Shown: positions 34,667 through 46,497 of the stretch, piece by piece | Layout of the letters: the number at the start of each line of letters is the position of its first letter | Numbering within the stretch: position 1 is the first letter of the stretch | Notes under the pieces: model-generated | What the model saw: the letters and a program-made list of their open reading frames with translations, nothing else | Database searches by the model: none | What the model was told of the DNA's origin: nothing | NCBI RefSeq assembly: GCF_000304335.1 | Contig: NZ_CAJF01000004.1 | Coordinates: forward strand, 102,178 to 166,177 | Direction: 5' to 3' | Source: Microbacterium yannicii PS01 | GTDB lineage: Bacteria; Actinomycetota; Actinomycetes; Actinomycetales; Microbacteriaceae | Length of the DNA stretch: 64,000 bases | Program-made: the position numbers and the translations under genes

Positions 34667-36600
34667 AGACCGCGGAACTGATCGCCAACCCGGCTCGTCC
34701 AGCGCTTGCTTTCCCAGAGGGCGGCAAACGCCTCCTCGTCTATGTCGTCTACGACCCTCGAGGCGATGTCGAAGACTACATCCCGCACGCCCTGCATGCG
34801 TTGAGGCCCCACTGCACGCACATCCTCGCCGTGAGCAATGGTCCACTGACCGATCGCGGCCGCGCCCAACTCGCGCCCGTGGCCGATGAGGTCTTGGAAC
34901 GGGAGAACAGCGGGTACGACATCTGGGGGTACAAGGCGGGACTCGACGCCATGGCCGATCGCCTCGGTGAGTTCGACGAGGTGCTTCTCGCGAACGACAC
35001 GTGGTTTGGGCCCGTCCGCCCGTTCGGGCCCGTCTTCGAACGAATGGAGGGCCGCCCGCTGCATTTCTGGGGCATGACCGATCACGTTCGGGTCGAGCCG
35101 CACCCCTACACTCAGAGCGGTTATCTGCCCTATCACCTGCAGTCGTACTGGGTGGCGGTCCGGCGGGAGATGCTCGAGTCAGAGGAGTGGCATGCCTACT
35201 GGCGCGACCTTCCGGAGATGACGAGCTACTCCGACGCGGTCGTCAAGCACGAGGGTGTCTTCACAGAGCACTTCACCCGGCTCGGATTCTCGGGAGAGGT
35301 CGCATTCCCGACCCTCACGAACAAGGTCGAGAACCACGCCGTCCTTTATGCGGAGCAGCTCCTCGACGCGGGATGCCCCACGCTGAAACGCCGACCCTTC
35401 TTTCAGTGGCCGCCGTTCATGGACGCCCTCGGCGTTGTCGGGCGATGGACGCTCGAAGCCGTTGAGCGTTACGGCTATCCGCTGGAGTTGATCTACTCCG
35501 ACCTCGCGCGCAATGTCGCACCTAAGGTGCTGAATGCCGATGCTGCGATGCTCGAGGTCCTTCCGGAGACGAGGTCGTCTTACGATCCGACGAGCCCGCT
35601 ACGAACCCTCGTGGTGGCGCACATCTTCTACGTCGAGATGACAGCCGAGATTCTCGACCGGGTGGACACCCTTCCCGCCGGTTACGACCTCATCGTCACC
35701 ACGCCCGACAGCGAGCGGGCGGCGGCGATCAAGGCGATCCTGTCCGCCCGCCCTTCGTCGACTGAGCGGCGTGAGGTGCGGGTCGTGCCGTCCAACGACG
35801 GTCGGGATCAGTCCGCATTCCTGATCGGATGCCGCGACGAGCTCCTCTCGGACGACTACGACCTCGTGGTGAAGCTCCACTCCAAGAAGACCCCACAGGG
35901 CGGTCGCACCGTCGGCGCTCATTTCAAGAATCAGCAGTTCGACAATCTCTTGCGCTCTCGGGAGTACGCCGCCAACGTCGTCGCCCTCTTCCAGAACGAA
36001 CCTGGTCTGGGTCTCGTCTTCCCGCCGATGATCCACCTCGGCTTTCCAACCATGGGCCACGCGTGGTGGGCGAACAAGGCCGCTTTCACTGAACTCTGCG
36101 CTCGGCTCGGCGTTCGCGTTCCTCTCGACGATACGTCGCCTCTCGCGCCGTATGGTTCTATGTTCGTCGCACGGCCTGCCGCGCTTCGTATCCTGGTGGA
36201 GGAGCCCTGGACATACGACGAGTTCGCCGGGGCCTACGACGACGGAAGCCTTGCACATGTCCTGGAGCGGTTGCCCGTCTACGCGGCCGGCGAGCGCGGC
36301 TATCACTCGCGGACAATCGCGAACCGCGACTACATCGCTTCAAGTCACACGACGCTGGACTACAACCTGGATCAGATGTCGCAGACGCTTCCTGACAACA
36401 CCATGCATCAGATTCAATTCCTCAAGCGCATGGGCTACATCGAGGACGGGTCGCTGCGGGACTTCATCTCGGTGTTCTTCCGCATGTACCGACCTGCACA
36501 CGAGGTGCGCGCGCGCGAGTTCTACGACAAGACTTTCCGCGCCCGCTCGGCGCTTCGACGGCTCCGCCAGCCGCGCTCGTGGCTGCGTCGGCCTCGATGA
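34663..36600 (+). CDS. RgpF-family rhamnan synthesis glycosyltransferase, paralogue 2
   Basis: Also 645 residues and clearly related to its neighbour, with VVKLHSKKTPQGG, NEPGLGLVFPPMIHLGFPTMG and SPLAPYGSMFVARPAAL matching the same blocks. The N-terminal domain has LLVYVVYDPRGDVEDYIPHAL and VLLANDTWFGPVRPF, closer to canonical RgpF than paralogue 1. The start ATG 34663 overlaps the previous stop; an open frame reaching back to 34207 is only a shadow. The gene is followed by the exporter genes, which it probably feeds. The two copies may add different residues of the repeat unit. Confidence 0.83.
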   Translation: MKTAELIANPARPALAFPEGGKRLLVYVVYDPRGDVEDYIPHALHALRPHCTHILAVSNGPLTDRGRAQLAPVADEVLERENSGYDIWGYKAGLDAMADRLGEFDEVLLANDTWFGPVRPFGPVFERMEGRPLHFWGMTDHVRVEPHPYTQSGYLPYHLQSYWVAVRREMLESEEWHAYWRDLPEMTSYSDAVVKHEGVFTEHFTRLGFSGEVAFPTLTNKVENHAVLYAEQLLDAGCPTLKRRPFFQWPPFMDALGVVGRWTLEAVERYGYPLELIYSDLARNVAPKVLNADAAMLEVLPETRSSYDPTSPLRTLVVAHIFYVEMTAEILDRVDTLPAGYDLIVTTPDSERAAAIKAILSARPSSTERREVRVVPSNDGRDQSAFLIGCRDELLSDDYDLVVKLHSKKTPQGGRTVGAHFKNQQFDNLLRSREYAANVVALFQNEPGLGLVFPPMIHLGFPTMGHAWWANKAAFTELCARLGVRVPLDDTSPLAPYGSMFVARPAALRILVEEPWTYDEFAGAYDDGSLAHVLERLPVYAAGERGYHSRTIANRDYIASSHTTLDYNLDQMSQTLPDNTMHQIQFLKRMGYIEDGSLRDFISVFFRMYRPAHEVRAREFYDKTFRARSALRRLRQPRSWLRRPR

Positions 36601-36636
36601 CAGTTTCCTCTCGCGCGACCGAGTGGCGCGCGAAGG

Positions 36637-36642
36637 TACGAT
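36637..36642 (+). promoter_or_regulatory. Possible -10 element for the first exporter
   Basis: TACGAT, nine bases before ATG 36652 in the 51-bp gap after the RgpF genes. It could allow separate expression of the transporter. Confidence 0.35.
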
Positions 36643-36651
36643 TGGTTGGTT

Positions 36652-37572
36652 ATGCCAGAACTTGACCCTGCCAGCGCGCAGGCGCGATTCGACCGGCTGT
36701 CCGTCACTCCGATGCGGACCGTTGGAGCGGTTGGCGGACTTTCACCCCGGGCCGTCGTAGCGTCCGCCCGCGACGTCTTCACACATCGCGAGATGCTGGA
36801 TCTCCTCATCAAGCGCGACCTGAAGGCGCGATACAAGGACTCGGCGCTCGGCTTCCTGTGGGCGCTGGCGCGTCCGCTCGTGCAGCTGGCGATCTACTTC
36901 GTCGTCCTCGGACATTTCCTCGGGGCTGCGCGCGGAATCCCTGACTTCGCCATCTACGTCTTCACTGGCCTCACGGCGATGGGTCTCTTCCAGGAGATCG
37001 CGGTCGGCGGCACCGGATCGGTCCTCGCCAACGCCGGACTCGTGAAGAAGGTCTACATGCCGCGGGAGCTGTTCCCCCTCGCGAGCACCGGTTCCGCCCT
37101 TTTCAACTTCGGCATCCAGCTCGTCGTACTCATCGCCGCTACCATCCTCGTCGGAGCGATCCCGTTTCACACTGACATCGTGTACGCGATCCCCTCACTT
37201 CTGATCATCCTGGTGTACGGTCTGGCTTTCGCACTCTTCTTCTCCGCGATCAACGTCTACTTGCGTGACATCCAGTACCTGGTCGAGGTGGCGACGATGC
37301 TGCTGTTCTGGATGTCGCCGGTCGTCTACTCGTGGCAGATGGTGCAGGGGATCATCACGAATCCACTTGCGCTCGAGATCTACACGAACAATCCTCTGAC
37401 CCTCGCCATTCTGGGTTTCCAGCGTGCGTTCTGGGTTGCCGGCGACGCGCTTCCGTCGCCGTCATTCCTCGCGCTGCGGTTACTCGTGGCGCTGCTCGTG
37501 GGGCTCGTGCTCCTCTTCGTCGCCCATCGGGTGTTCCTGCGTCTGCAGGGCAATTTCGCGCAGGAGCTGTGA
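36652..37572 (+). CDS. wzm: ABC-type polysaccharide exporter permease 1 (Wzm/TagG)
   Basis: A 306-residue ABC-2 permease with a cytoplasmic N-terminal part (1-60) containing DLLIKRDLKARYKDSALGFLWALARPL, the amphipathic interface helix of Wzm proteins, then six membrane helices. The segment NAGLVKKVYMPRELFPL and the closing LNNPLTLAI-like NNPLTLAILGFQRAF are typical. It exports a lipid-linked polysaccharide with the ATPase of the next gene, whose ATG overlaps its TGA by one base. A TTG six bases upstream is a less likely start. Confidence 0.9.
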   Translation: MPELDPASAQARFDRLSVTPMRTVGAVGGLSPRAVVASARDVFTHREMLDLLIKRDLKARYKDSALGFLWALARPLVQLAIYFVVLGHFLGAARGIPDFAIYVFTGLTAMGLFQEIAVGGTGSVLANAGLVKKVYMPRELFPLASTGSALFNFGIQLVVLIAATILVGAIPFHTDIVYAIPSLLIILVYGLAFALFFSAINVYLRDIQYLVEVATMLLFWMSPVVYSWQMVQGIITNPLALEIYTNNPLTLAILGFQRAFWVAGDALPSPSFLALRLLVALLVGLVLLFVAHRVFLRLQGNFAQEL

Positions 37573-38780
37573 TGCAGGCAGACAATACGACGCCGACGAC
37601 GGATGCGCGCCGCCCCGAGGTCATCCGCCTCGACGCGGTCTCCAAGCGCTTCACGGTGCGCAAGGACTCGTCGCTGAAGGAGCGGATCGTCACCTTCGGT
37701 CGTGCCGGCCGACGCCATCGGCAGGACTTCTGGGCGCTCAGCGACGTGGAACTCGGAATCCGGGCCGGCGCCACGATCGGCTTGATCGGACACAACGGCT
37801 CCGGCAAGAGCACCTTGCTGAAGGTCATCGGTGGAATCATCCAGCCCACGTCGGGCACTGTGGAGCAGCGCGGCCGCATCGCCGCTCTGCTCGAACTGGG
37901 TGCCGGCTTCCATCCCGACCTGACCGGCCGGGAGAACGTTTTCCTAAACGCCTCCGTGCTCGGGCTCAGCCGTGAGGAGACGGCCGCCAACTTCGATTCG
38001 ATCCTGGAGTTCTCGGGCGTGGGGGACTTCATCGATACGCAGGTGAAGTTCTACTCATCGGGCATGTACGTCCGGCTTGCTTTTGCGATCGCCGTGCACA
38101 CCGACCCTGACATCCTTCTCGTGGACGAGGTGCTGGCGGTCGGCGACGAGCAGTTCCAGAAGAAATGCCTCGACAAGATCGAGGAATTCCAGAAGCAGGG
38201 ACGCACGATCATCATCGTCAGCCACGCCCTCGATCAGATCGAGTCGCTCTGTGATCGCGTGGTCCTCATGCACCGGGGCCGGATGGCATTCGACGGGCTT
38301 CCGGGTCCCGCGATAGAACGATTCCGCGAGCTCCTCAACGAGAACGCGGTCGGCAAGGCTCGTCCCGAGCAACTGTCGCAGTCGGTAGAGGTGGAGCGAA
38401 TCGAGATTCTGGACGCCAGCGGTGCAGTGCTGACCGAGATGGCGGTCGGCGACGACTTCACCGTCCGCGTTCACCTCGAGGTCAATCGCCCGGTCGAGCG
38501 CTGGCTGTTGGGTTTCAGCATCGACACGGCGCACGGACAGATGGCGCTCGCCTCCAACAGTGACGTGCTCGGAGTGCATCTCGAGCCCCTGGCGCAGTCG
38601 CGTTCCTTCGACCTGCATGTGCGAGGAGCACGGCTCAATCCCGGCAGCTACTACGTGAACGCCAACTTCTCAGGTGTCAGTGACCCGACGGCTCACGCGC
38701 TGATGGGCGCGACAGAATTCACAGTGGTCGGTTCCTCGGACGCGCTCGGCGCAGTCGCGGCATCTGTCGCGCTCGCCTGA
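37572..38780 (+). CDS. wzt: ABC-type polysaccharide exporter ATPase 1 with C-terminal glycan-recognition domain (Wzt)
   Basis: A 402-residue ATPase: Walker A GHNGSGKST (73-81), signature YSSGMYVRLAFA, Walker B ILLVDEVLAVGDE, and switch His in IIIVSHALDQIE. Residues about 265-402 form an added beta-sandwich (VERIEILDASGAVLTEMAVGDD ... NPGSYYVNANFSG) like the Wzt domain that recognises the capped end of an O-antigen before export. This suggests the polymer carries a specific terminal modification. Partner of the overlapping permease gene. The second exporter in the window lacks this domain. Confidence 0.9.
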   Translation: MQADNTTPTTDARRPEVIRLDAVSKRFTVRKDSSLKERIVTFGRAGRRHRQDFWALSDVELGIRAGATIGLIGHNGSGKSTLLKVIGGIIQPTSGTVEQRGRIAALLELGAGFHPDLTGRENVFLNASVLGLSREETAANFDSILEFSGVGDFIDTQVKFYSSGMYVRLAFAIAVHTDPDILLVDEVLAVGDEQFQKKCLDKIEEFQKQGRTIIIVSHALDQIESLCDRVVLMHRGRMAFDGLPGPAIERFRELLNENAVGKARPEQLSQSVEVERIEILDASGAVLTEMAVGDDFTVRVHLEVNRPVERWLLGFSIDTAHGQMALASNSDVLGVHLEPLAQSRSFDLHVRGARLNPGSYYVNANFSGVSDPTAHALMGATEFTVVGSSDALGAVAASVALA

Positions 38781-38789
38781 CGGTGGGAC

Positions 38790-38815
38790 GGCCTTGAGCT
38801 TGTCGGCAAAGGGCC
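38790..38815 (+). repeat. Degenerate copy of the dispersed TGAGCTTGTCGAAGGG repeat
   Basis: GGCCTTGAGCTTGTCGGCAAAGGGCC lies between the exporter ATPase gene and glf. It keeps TTGAGCTTGTCG...AAGGG with three inserted bases and has GGCC at both ends. Confidence 0.45.
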
Positions 38816-38819
38816 ATAA

Positions 38820-41784
<2,965 letters not shown>

Positions 41785-41788
<4 letters not shown>

Positions 41789-43803
41789 GCGCCGGGGCAG
41801 AATGGGCGCTTGCGGCCGGCGTGACCCTGGCAGCCACCGCCTTGATCCTCCTGCCGGGGCTGCTCGCGACGGCACCCCTGCGTCTGCCGCTCTTCGCGCG
41901 AGTGGCGCTCAGCGGCGCGTTCACCGTCGCGTTCGTCGGCATCGCCGGAATCGTAGCCGGAGCGCTCGGCCTGCCTCTTGCTTCATGGCAGCTGCTCCTC
42001 CTGGCGGCGATGACCGGCACCGGCCTGTGGCTCATTCGGCGAAGGCGACCAGCGCCACTTCTGGTACACGATCGTTCGGTGAACCCGGCGTGGCTCATGC
42101 TCACCTGGTTTGCGGCATCGATCGTCATCGCGGTCGTCGCATTCGGGGCAGTGCCGAGCCCGGAGAGAATCAGCCAGACATACGACAATGTCTTCCATCT
42201 GTCGTCGATCGGTCACATCCTCGAGACGGGCGATGCGTCGTCTCTCACGCTGCGGACCACCATCGAGACGGGTGGGGCTTGGGGCTTCTACCCTGCGGCC
42301 TGGCACTCCATTGTGGCGCTGACCGTACAGGTCACCGGATCGACGGCCGCGGTCGCAGTCAACGCCGTGTGGATCGCGGTGGCTGGCGCGATCTGGCTGC
42401 CGGGGGTGACGTGGCTCGCCCAAGTTCTCCTTACGAGATTCGACCGGGACGTGGTTGCGCTCGTCGCGCTTCCTCTGGGTGCCGCGTTCGGCGCCATGCC
42501 CTATACGCTGCTCACCTGGGGGACGCTGTACCCGACCTTTCTGGCGACGGCGCTGCTTCCGACCGCGTTGGCGGCGCCACTCTCGGCGAGACTGCTGTAC
42601 CCCCGAACCGCGCGTCGAGAATCGCTTCCCTCCTGGATCGCAGCGGTCGGCACTGCTGCCGCTGTCGCCGCCATCTGCGTCGCCCAGCCCCGTGTGCTGA
42701 CGACATGGGCGCTGCTCCTCGGACCTTTCGCGGTCGCGGCGATCGTTGGCCTGTACCGGCGTGCGCGAAAGGCAGGAGGCCGCGCGCGGCGAAACGCCCT
42801 CCGTGCACTGATCGTGGGCTTCGTCGTCATTGCGGCCATCGCCGGAGCAGCCTTCGCATATCTCGTCCTCCGACTGGGGCTGTTCGATCGGCCTCTCGAC
42901 GATCGACTAGGCGGGCCTCAGGCCCGCGCCACTCAGCCCGTTGCGGAAGGACTGTGGCAGGTCTTGTCCCAGTCGTGGCCGACCGGGGTCGGACACGCCA
43001 CGACGTTCCCGGCGGTGCTGCTCGCAGTGGCCGTGCTCGTCGGGATCGTCGCAGCTGCCCGCACCCGGGGAATGCGGTGGATCGTCGTCGCGTACGTCGT
43101 CGTCGCAGTACTCTTCGCCCTCGCCGCCGGTTCGGACGATGTCATGACGAAGCTTGCGACGGCACTGTGGTACAAAGACCGTTACCGGCTGAGTTCCGCG
43201 CTTCCTGTTCTCGGAGTCTCATTGGCCGCTCTGGGCATTCTCGTGGCTGGACGCCGCCTCCGCCGCGGCCGAGCAGTCGTCATGGCCGCAGCGGCATGGA
43301 CGATCGCGCTCAGCTCCGCTATCGGGATCGGGGCAGGCGGCCTTTCAGCTGACGTCGGCTTCGTGTTCCGCCTCCCTGCGCGTGCGGCGGACACGGAAGT
43401 CCTGTCGCAGGCGCAGATCGATTTCATGCACCGAGTCGGCCAGACGGTTCCGCCAGACCAGCGGCTTCTCGGCGATCCGTGGGACGGGTCGGCCCTCTCC
43501 ATGGTCTATGCCAGGCGAGAGCCGATCTTCCCGCACGTGAACGGGCAGTGGGATCCACAGCGTGCGGTGCTCGCCGCGAGCCTCCAGGACATAGAGGTGA
43601 ATCCAGCTGTGTGCGCTGCACTTGACGGACTTCGGGTGCGGTTTGTGCTTTATCACCCACACGAGTTCGGCGGCGGCGATCCAGCCGGAAATCTCTTCGC
43701 TGGAGTTCACACGGCTGTGGAGGCCGGACTGTTCACCGAGGTCCTCTCAGATGGGGATTCTACTCTGTACCGCATCGATCAATGTGGCGAGCTGCCGCTG
43801 TGA
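41785..43803 (+). CDS. Large polytopic membrane protein, DUF6541 type
   Basis: A 672-residue protein with about 13-14 membrane helices up to residue 535, then an extracytoplasmic C-terminal domain of about 140 residues with a likely disulfide pair (NPAVCAALDG and YRIDQCGEL). It resembles actinobacterial DUF6541 proteins found in glycan clusters, which look like GT-C transferases; the loop YDNVFHLSSIGHILETGD may hold the acidic catalytic residue. Coupled to the GlfT2-like gene by a GTGA overlap, it may modify the galactan outside the cell. The exact role is not known. Confidence 0.72.
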
Positions 43804-43818
43804 TCTCGGCTCAAGCCG

Positions 43819-45243
43819 TCACTCGTCGGAAGTGAGGCGAGTGCGCCGGTCCGCCCATTTTTCGCGCACGAGGGTGAGCCCGCCCCGCCGAAGGTAGTAC
43901 GCGAGCAGTGTGAGGTCGCGACGACGTCCGCGAGGCATGGCCAGGATGCGCTCGAACCGGTTGCCGCCGAGCATCGATCCAGATTCCGCCATGAGATTCC
44001 TATCCGGAGCCGGACGAGGCGAGGAACAGAAGTCGACGAGCGGCGCCAGAGCGCGGTCCCATCGGAAATCCGTGCGCATCTCGACGGCCGCAGCAGCAGC
44101 CTCGGCGAGGGCGCCCTCATTCCCCAGCAGTGTCCGGATGGCGTCGGCCAGGGCCTGGGGATCGCCCGCAGGGACGACTCGACCACATCCGGAAGCTCGG
44201 ATGATCTCGGCGAAGGCGTCACCGTCCGAAGCCACGATCGGCAGTCCCGCCCAGAGGTAATCCAAAATGCGAGTGCGGAAGGAGAATCGAGTCTCGGCGT
44301 GGATGGGATGCGTGCTCACTCCCACGTCCGCGTCCAGCAGATAGTTCACGCGATCGTCGTAGTCGACCCATGAGTCGTTGAAGAAGACCGTTTTCCCGAT
44401 GAGACCGAGACGTTCCGCGGTCGAAACCGCGTCGGCGGTTGCTTGCATCTCGGGAACCTCGGGATTGAAGTGCCCGGAGCTGAGGAAGAACAGTTTGATC
44501 TCGGGATTCTCCGAGGCCAGAATCCCCATGGCCTTCACCAGCGTTTGCGGGTCGAACCAGTTGTATATCCCGCCGCCCCAGATGAGGACTTTGTCGTCGC
44601 GTTCTATACCAGGCACAGTGCCTTTGATCGCGTGACGAGATCGTTGCGGCGGGTCGGCGGGAAGGCCGAATGGCGCAATGTCGATGAGGGCGTTGAATGT
44701 GGGATCGGCGAGATATGTGTCGGGGTTGAGTCGGCCAACCGCCGAGAGGCTGCCGAGCCACAGGTCTCGTTGCCGTTCTGAAGCGCACAAGAAGAAGTCC
44801 GCGCGCACAAGCTGCTCGTTCAGGAGCGATACCGCCTTGCGGACCTCCTCGGTCCAGGTGGCGCGCTGTTCATACTTGTTCTGTTCCAGCTGCTCGAGTT
44901 GGAACGGGTCGTATAGGTCGGCCACAACGATCTTGCTTGTCTTCGCGATCGTCGGAAAGATGCGGAAGGACATTCCCTGGACGACGATGACGTCTGCCCA
45001 CCGTTCGTGGACCGCAATACCGGCGTCATCCGACTCGCGCACGTAGTGGAGGTCGAAGAGCTCGCTCGAACGCTCGATGCGCTTCCACGAGACGACGCGT
45101 ACGTCGCACTTCGAAGAGAGCTGTTCGGCCATATTCCATACGCGTATGGCGGGCCCGGCCATCTTTGCTCGAATAGGATCGCCGGTGATCAGCAGGACGC
45201 GCGTGCGCACGGGGCGAGTGAAGGCCGGATCCGATTGATTCAT
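43819..45243 (-). CDS. Glycosyltransferase, GT4 family (GT-B)
   Basis: A 474-residue GT-B enzyme. The N-terminal domain has RVLLITGDPIRAKMAGPAIRVWNMAEQL and VADLYDPFQLEQLEQNKYEQ; the C-terminal domain has VLIWGGGIYNWFDPQTLVKAM, DVGVSTHPIHAETRFSFRTRILDYLWAGLPIVASDGDAFAEII (the family nucleotide-sugar site) and VPAGDPQALADAI. A basic helical tail ends the protein. Related enzymes occur in O-antigen clusters. ATG 45243 is chosen over the frame opening nine bases earlier, with TAGGGT nine bases upstream. It converges on the DUF6541 gene, whose stop is only 15 bases away. Confidence 0.82.
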   Translation of the reverse strand: MNQSDPAFTRPVRTRVLLITGDPIRAKMAGPAIRVWNMAEQLSSKCDVRVVSWKRIERSSELFDLHYVRESDDAGIAVHERWADVIVVQGMSFRIFPTIAKTSKIVVADLYDPFQLEQLEQNKYEQRATWTEEVRKAVSLLNEQLVRADFFLCASERQRDLWLGSLSAVGRLNPDTYLADPTFNALIDIAPFGLPADPPQRSRHAIKGTVPGIERDDKVLIWGGGIYNWFDPQTLVKAMGILASENPEIKLFFLSSGHFNPEVPEMQATADAVSTAERLGLIGKTVFFNDSWVDYDDRVNYLLDADVGVSTHPIHAETRFSFRTRILDYLWAGLPIVASDGDAFAEIIRASGCGRVVPAGDPQALADAIRTLLGNEGALAEAAAAAVEMRTDFRWDRALAPLVDFCSSPRPAPDRNLMAESGSMLGGNRFERILAMPRGRRRDLTLLAYYLRRGGLTLVREKWADRRTRLTSDE

Positions 45244-45252
45244 AACCGGCAA

Positions 45253-45258
45253 ACCCTA
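45253..45258 (-). promoter_or_regulatory. Possible -10 element for the GT4 gene
   Basis: TAGGGT on the minus strand, nine bases before ATG 45243, close enough for a very short leader. Confidence 0.4.
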
Positions 45259-45290
45259 CCAGCAGACGCGTGTGAGCCCGTCGCTTGACG

Positions 45291-46310
45291 CTATCGTCGG
45301 AGCATCCTTCCGGCCCGTCGGAAAAGAGACCCGATGCTCGTACGCTCGAGAACCAACGGGGCGATCTGCGCGACACCCGTCTGGATCTGCTCGAGAGTCG
45401 CGGGCAGAGCGTTCACCTGGCGCTCGAGCCGCTCGAGGCGCTCGCGCAGATCGAATACCGCTTCCTGCTGTGCGCGCAGGTCGGCTTCGAGTGCCTTCGT
45501 CTCCGCAGCAAGGTGAAGAGCGGGGCCGAGTCCGATCCGAGCGATGCTGGTCCGAAGATGGTTGTCTTGAACACGTACGCGGCCGGCGTCGTGATCGGCG
45601 TCGAGGACGAACACACTGTTGCCCTCGTCGCCGATCGCCTCCGGACGGTGGTGCCAGAAAGCGCGGGCGGGGAGCGGAATCAGGTCGATGGGGTAGCGAA
45701 CGATGAATCTCAGATAGAAGTCCCAGTCCTCGTGCGCGACGAGGTCCTCATCCAGAAAACCGATCTCTTCGTGGACGGCTGCGCGGTACAACAGCGAGTG
45801 GGTCGTCACGCGGTTCTCACGGACCATGTCCATGATTGAGATCGCGGTCAACGATGGATTCAGCAGGAGGTGCTCCAGCCGTTCCTCGCCGGTCGCGGGA
45901 TCCGTTCGATGGATGATGACCTCGGTGTGTGCGCTCACTGCTTGGGCGTCTGGATGCCGCCGCAGATGGTCGACGGTGACCGAAAGGAAGTCCGTCGCCC
46001 AGGTGTCATCATCGTCGTGGAGCACCAGGAGCTCCCCCCTGGCGGCACGGACGCCCGCATTGGCCGCACGGGCACGGCCGTGCTCGAGGTTCGTGCGATC
46101 GATGATCCGGACGCGATCAGCGATAGCGGGGACCGCAGTGACGGCCTCCTCGACTGTGCGTGTGTCATCGCCGTCATTGACGAGCACGACTTCGAAGTCG
46201 GTGTAGTCCTGCGATGCGATATCCCGAAGTGCTTCGGCCAGGAGCGTCGGCCGGTTCCTCGTGCGCACGACGATCGAAACGGTGGGGATTGCTGCGGCGT
46301 CGCGTGGCAT
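45291..46310 (-). CDS. Glycosyltransferase family 2 with C-terminal coiled coil
   Basis: A 339-residue GT-A enzyme: SIVVRTRNRPTLLAEALRDI (12-31), VVLVNDGDDTRTVEEAV, and HDDDDTW (metal-binding acidic cluster, about residue 98-104), then EDWDFYLRF. Residues about 265-318 form a heptad-like coiled coil (ETKALEADLRAQQ ... LRERLERLERQ) that may join it to a partner or to a complex. TAATCT lies exactly six bases before ATG 46310, suggesting a leaderless transcript. It may be co-transcribed with the GT4 gene downstream, 47 bases away. Donor unknown. Confidence 0.85.
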   Translation of the reverse strand: MPRDAAAIPTVSIVVRTRNRPTLLAEALRDIASQDYTDFEVVLVNDGDDTRTVEEAVTAVPAIADRVRIIDRTNLEHGRARAANAGVRAARGELLVLHDDDDTWATDFLSVTVDHLRRHPDAQAVSAHTEVIIHRTDPATGEERLEHLLLNPSLTAISIMDMVRENRVTTHSLLYRAAVHEEIGFLDEDLVAHEDWDFYLRFIVRYPIDLIPLPARAFWHHRPEAIGDEGNSVFVLDADHDAGRVRVQDNHLRTSIARIGLGPALHLAAETKALEADLRAQQEAVFDLRERLERLERQVNALPATLEQIQTGVAQIAPLVLERTSIGSLFRRAGRMLRR

Positions 46311-46316
46311 AGGTCC

Positions 46317-46322
46317 AGATTA
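46317..46322 (-). promoter_or_regulatory. Leaderless -10 element for the coiled-coil GT2 gene
   Basis: TAATCT on the minus strand, six bases (GGACCT), then ATG 46310. Confidence 0.55.
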
Positions 46323-46497
46323 TCCCGAGCTTCGTGGGACGCCGTTCCTCACAATCATCGTCCGGCTCACCTCGCGTGGCACGCGACCGAGCCCGATTAG
46401 ACTTCTGGAGGCGACTGAGCCTCAGCCGCCGTCGGATCACATCAACCCCGAACCACTCGAGTACTGTCACGGTAGTCGTCAGGCTGCAGGAGCATCA

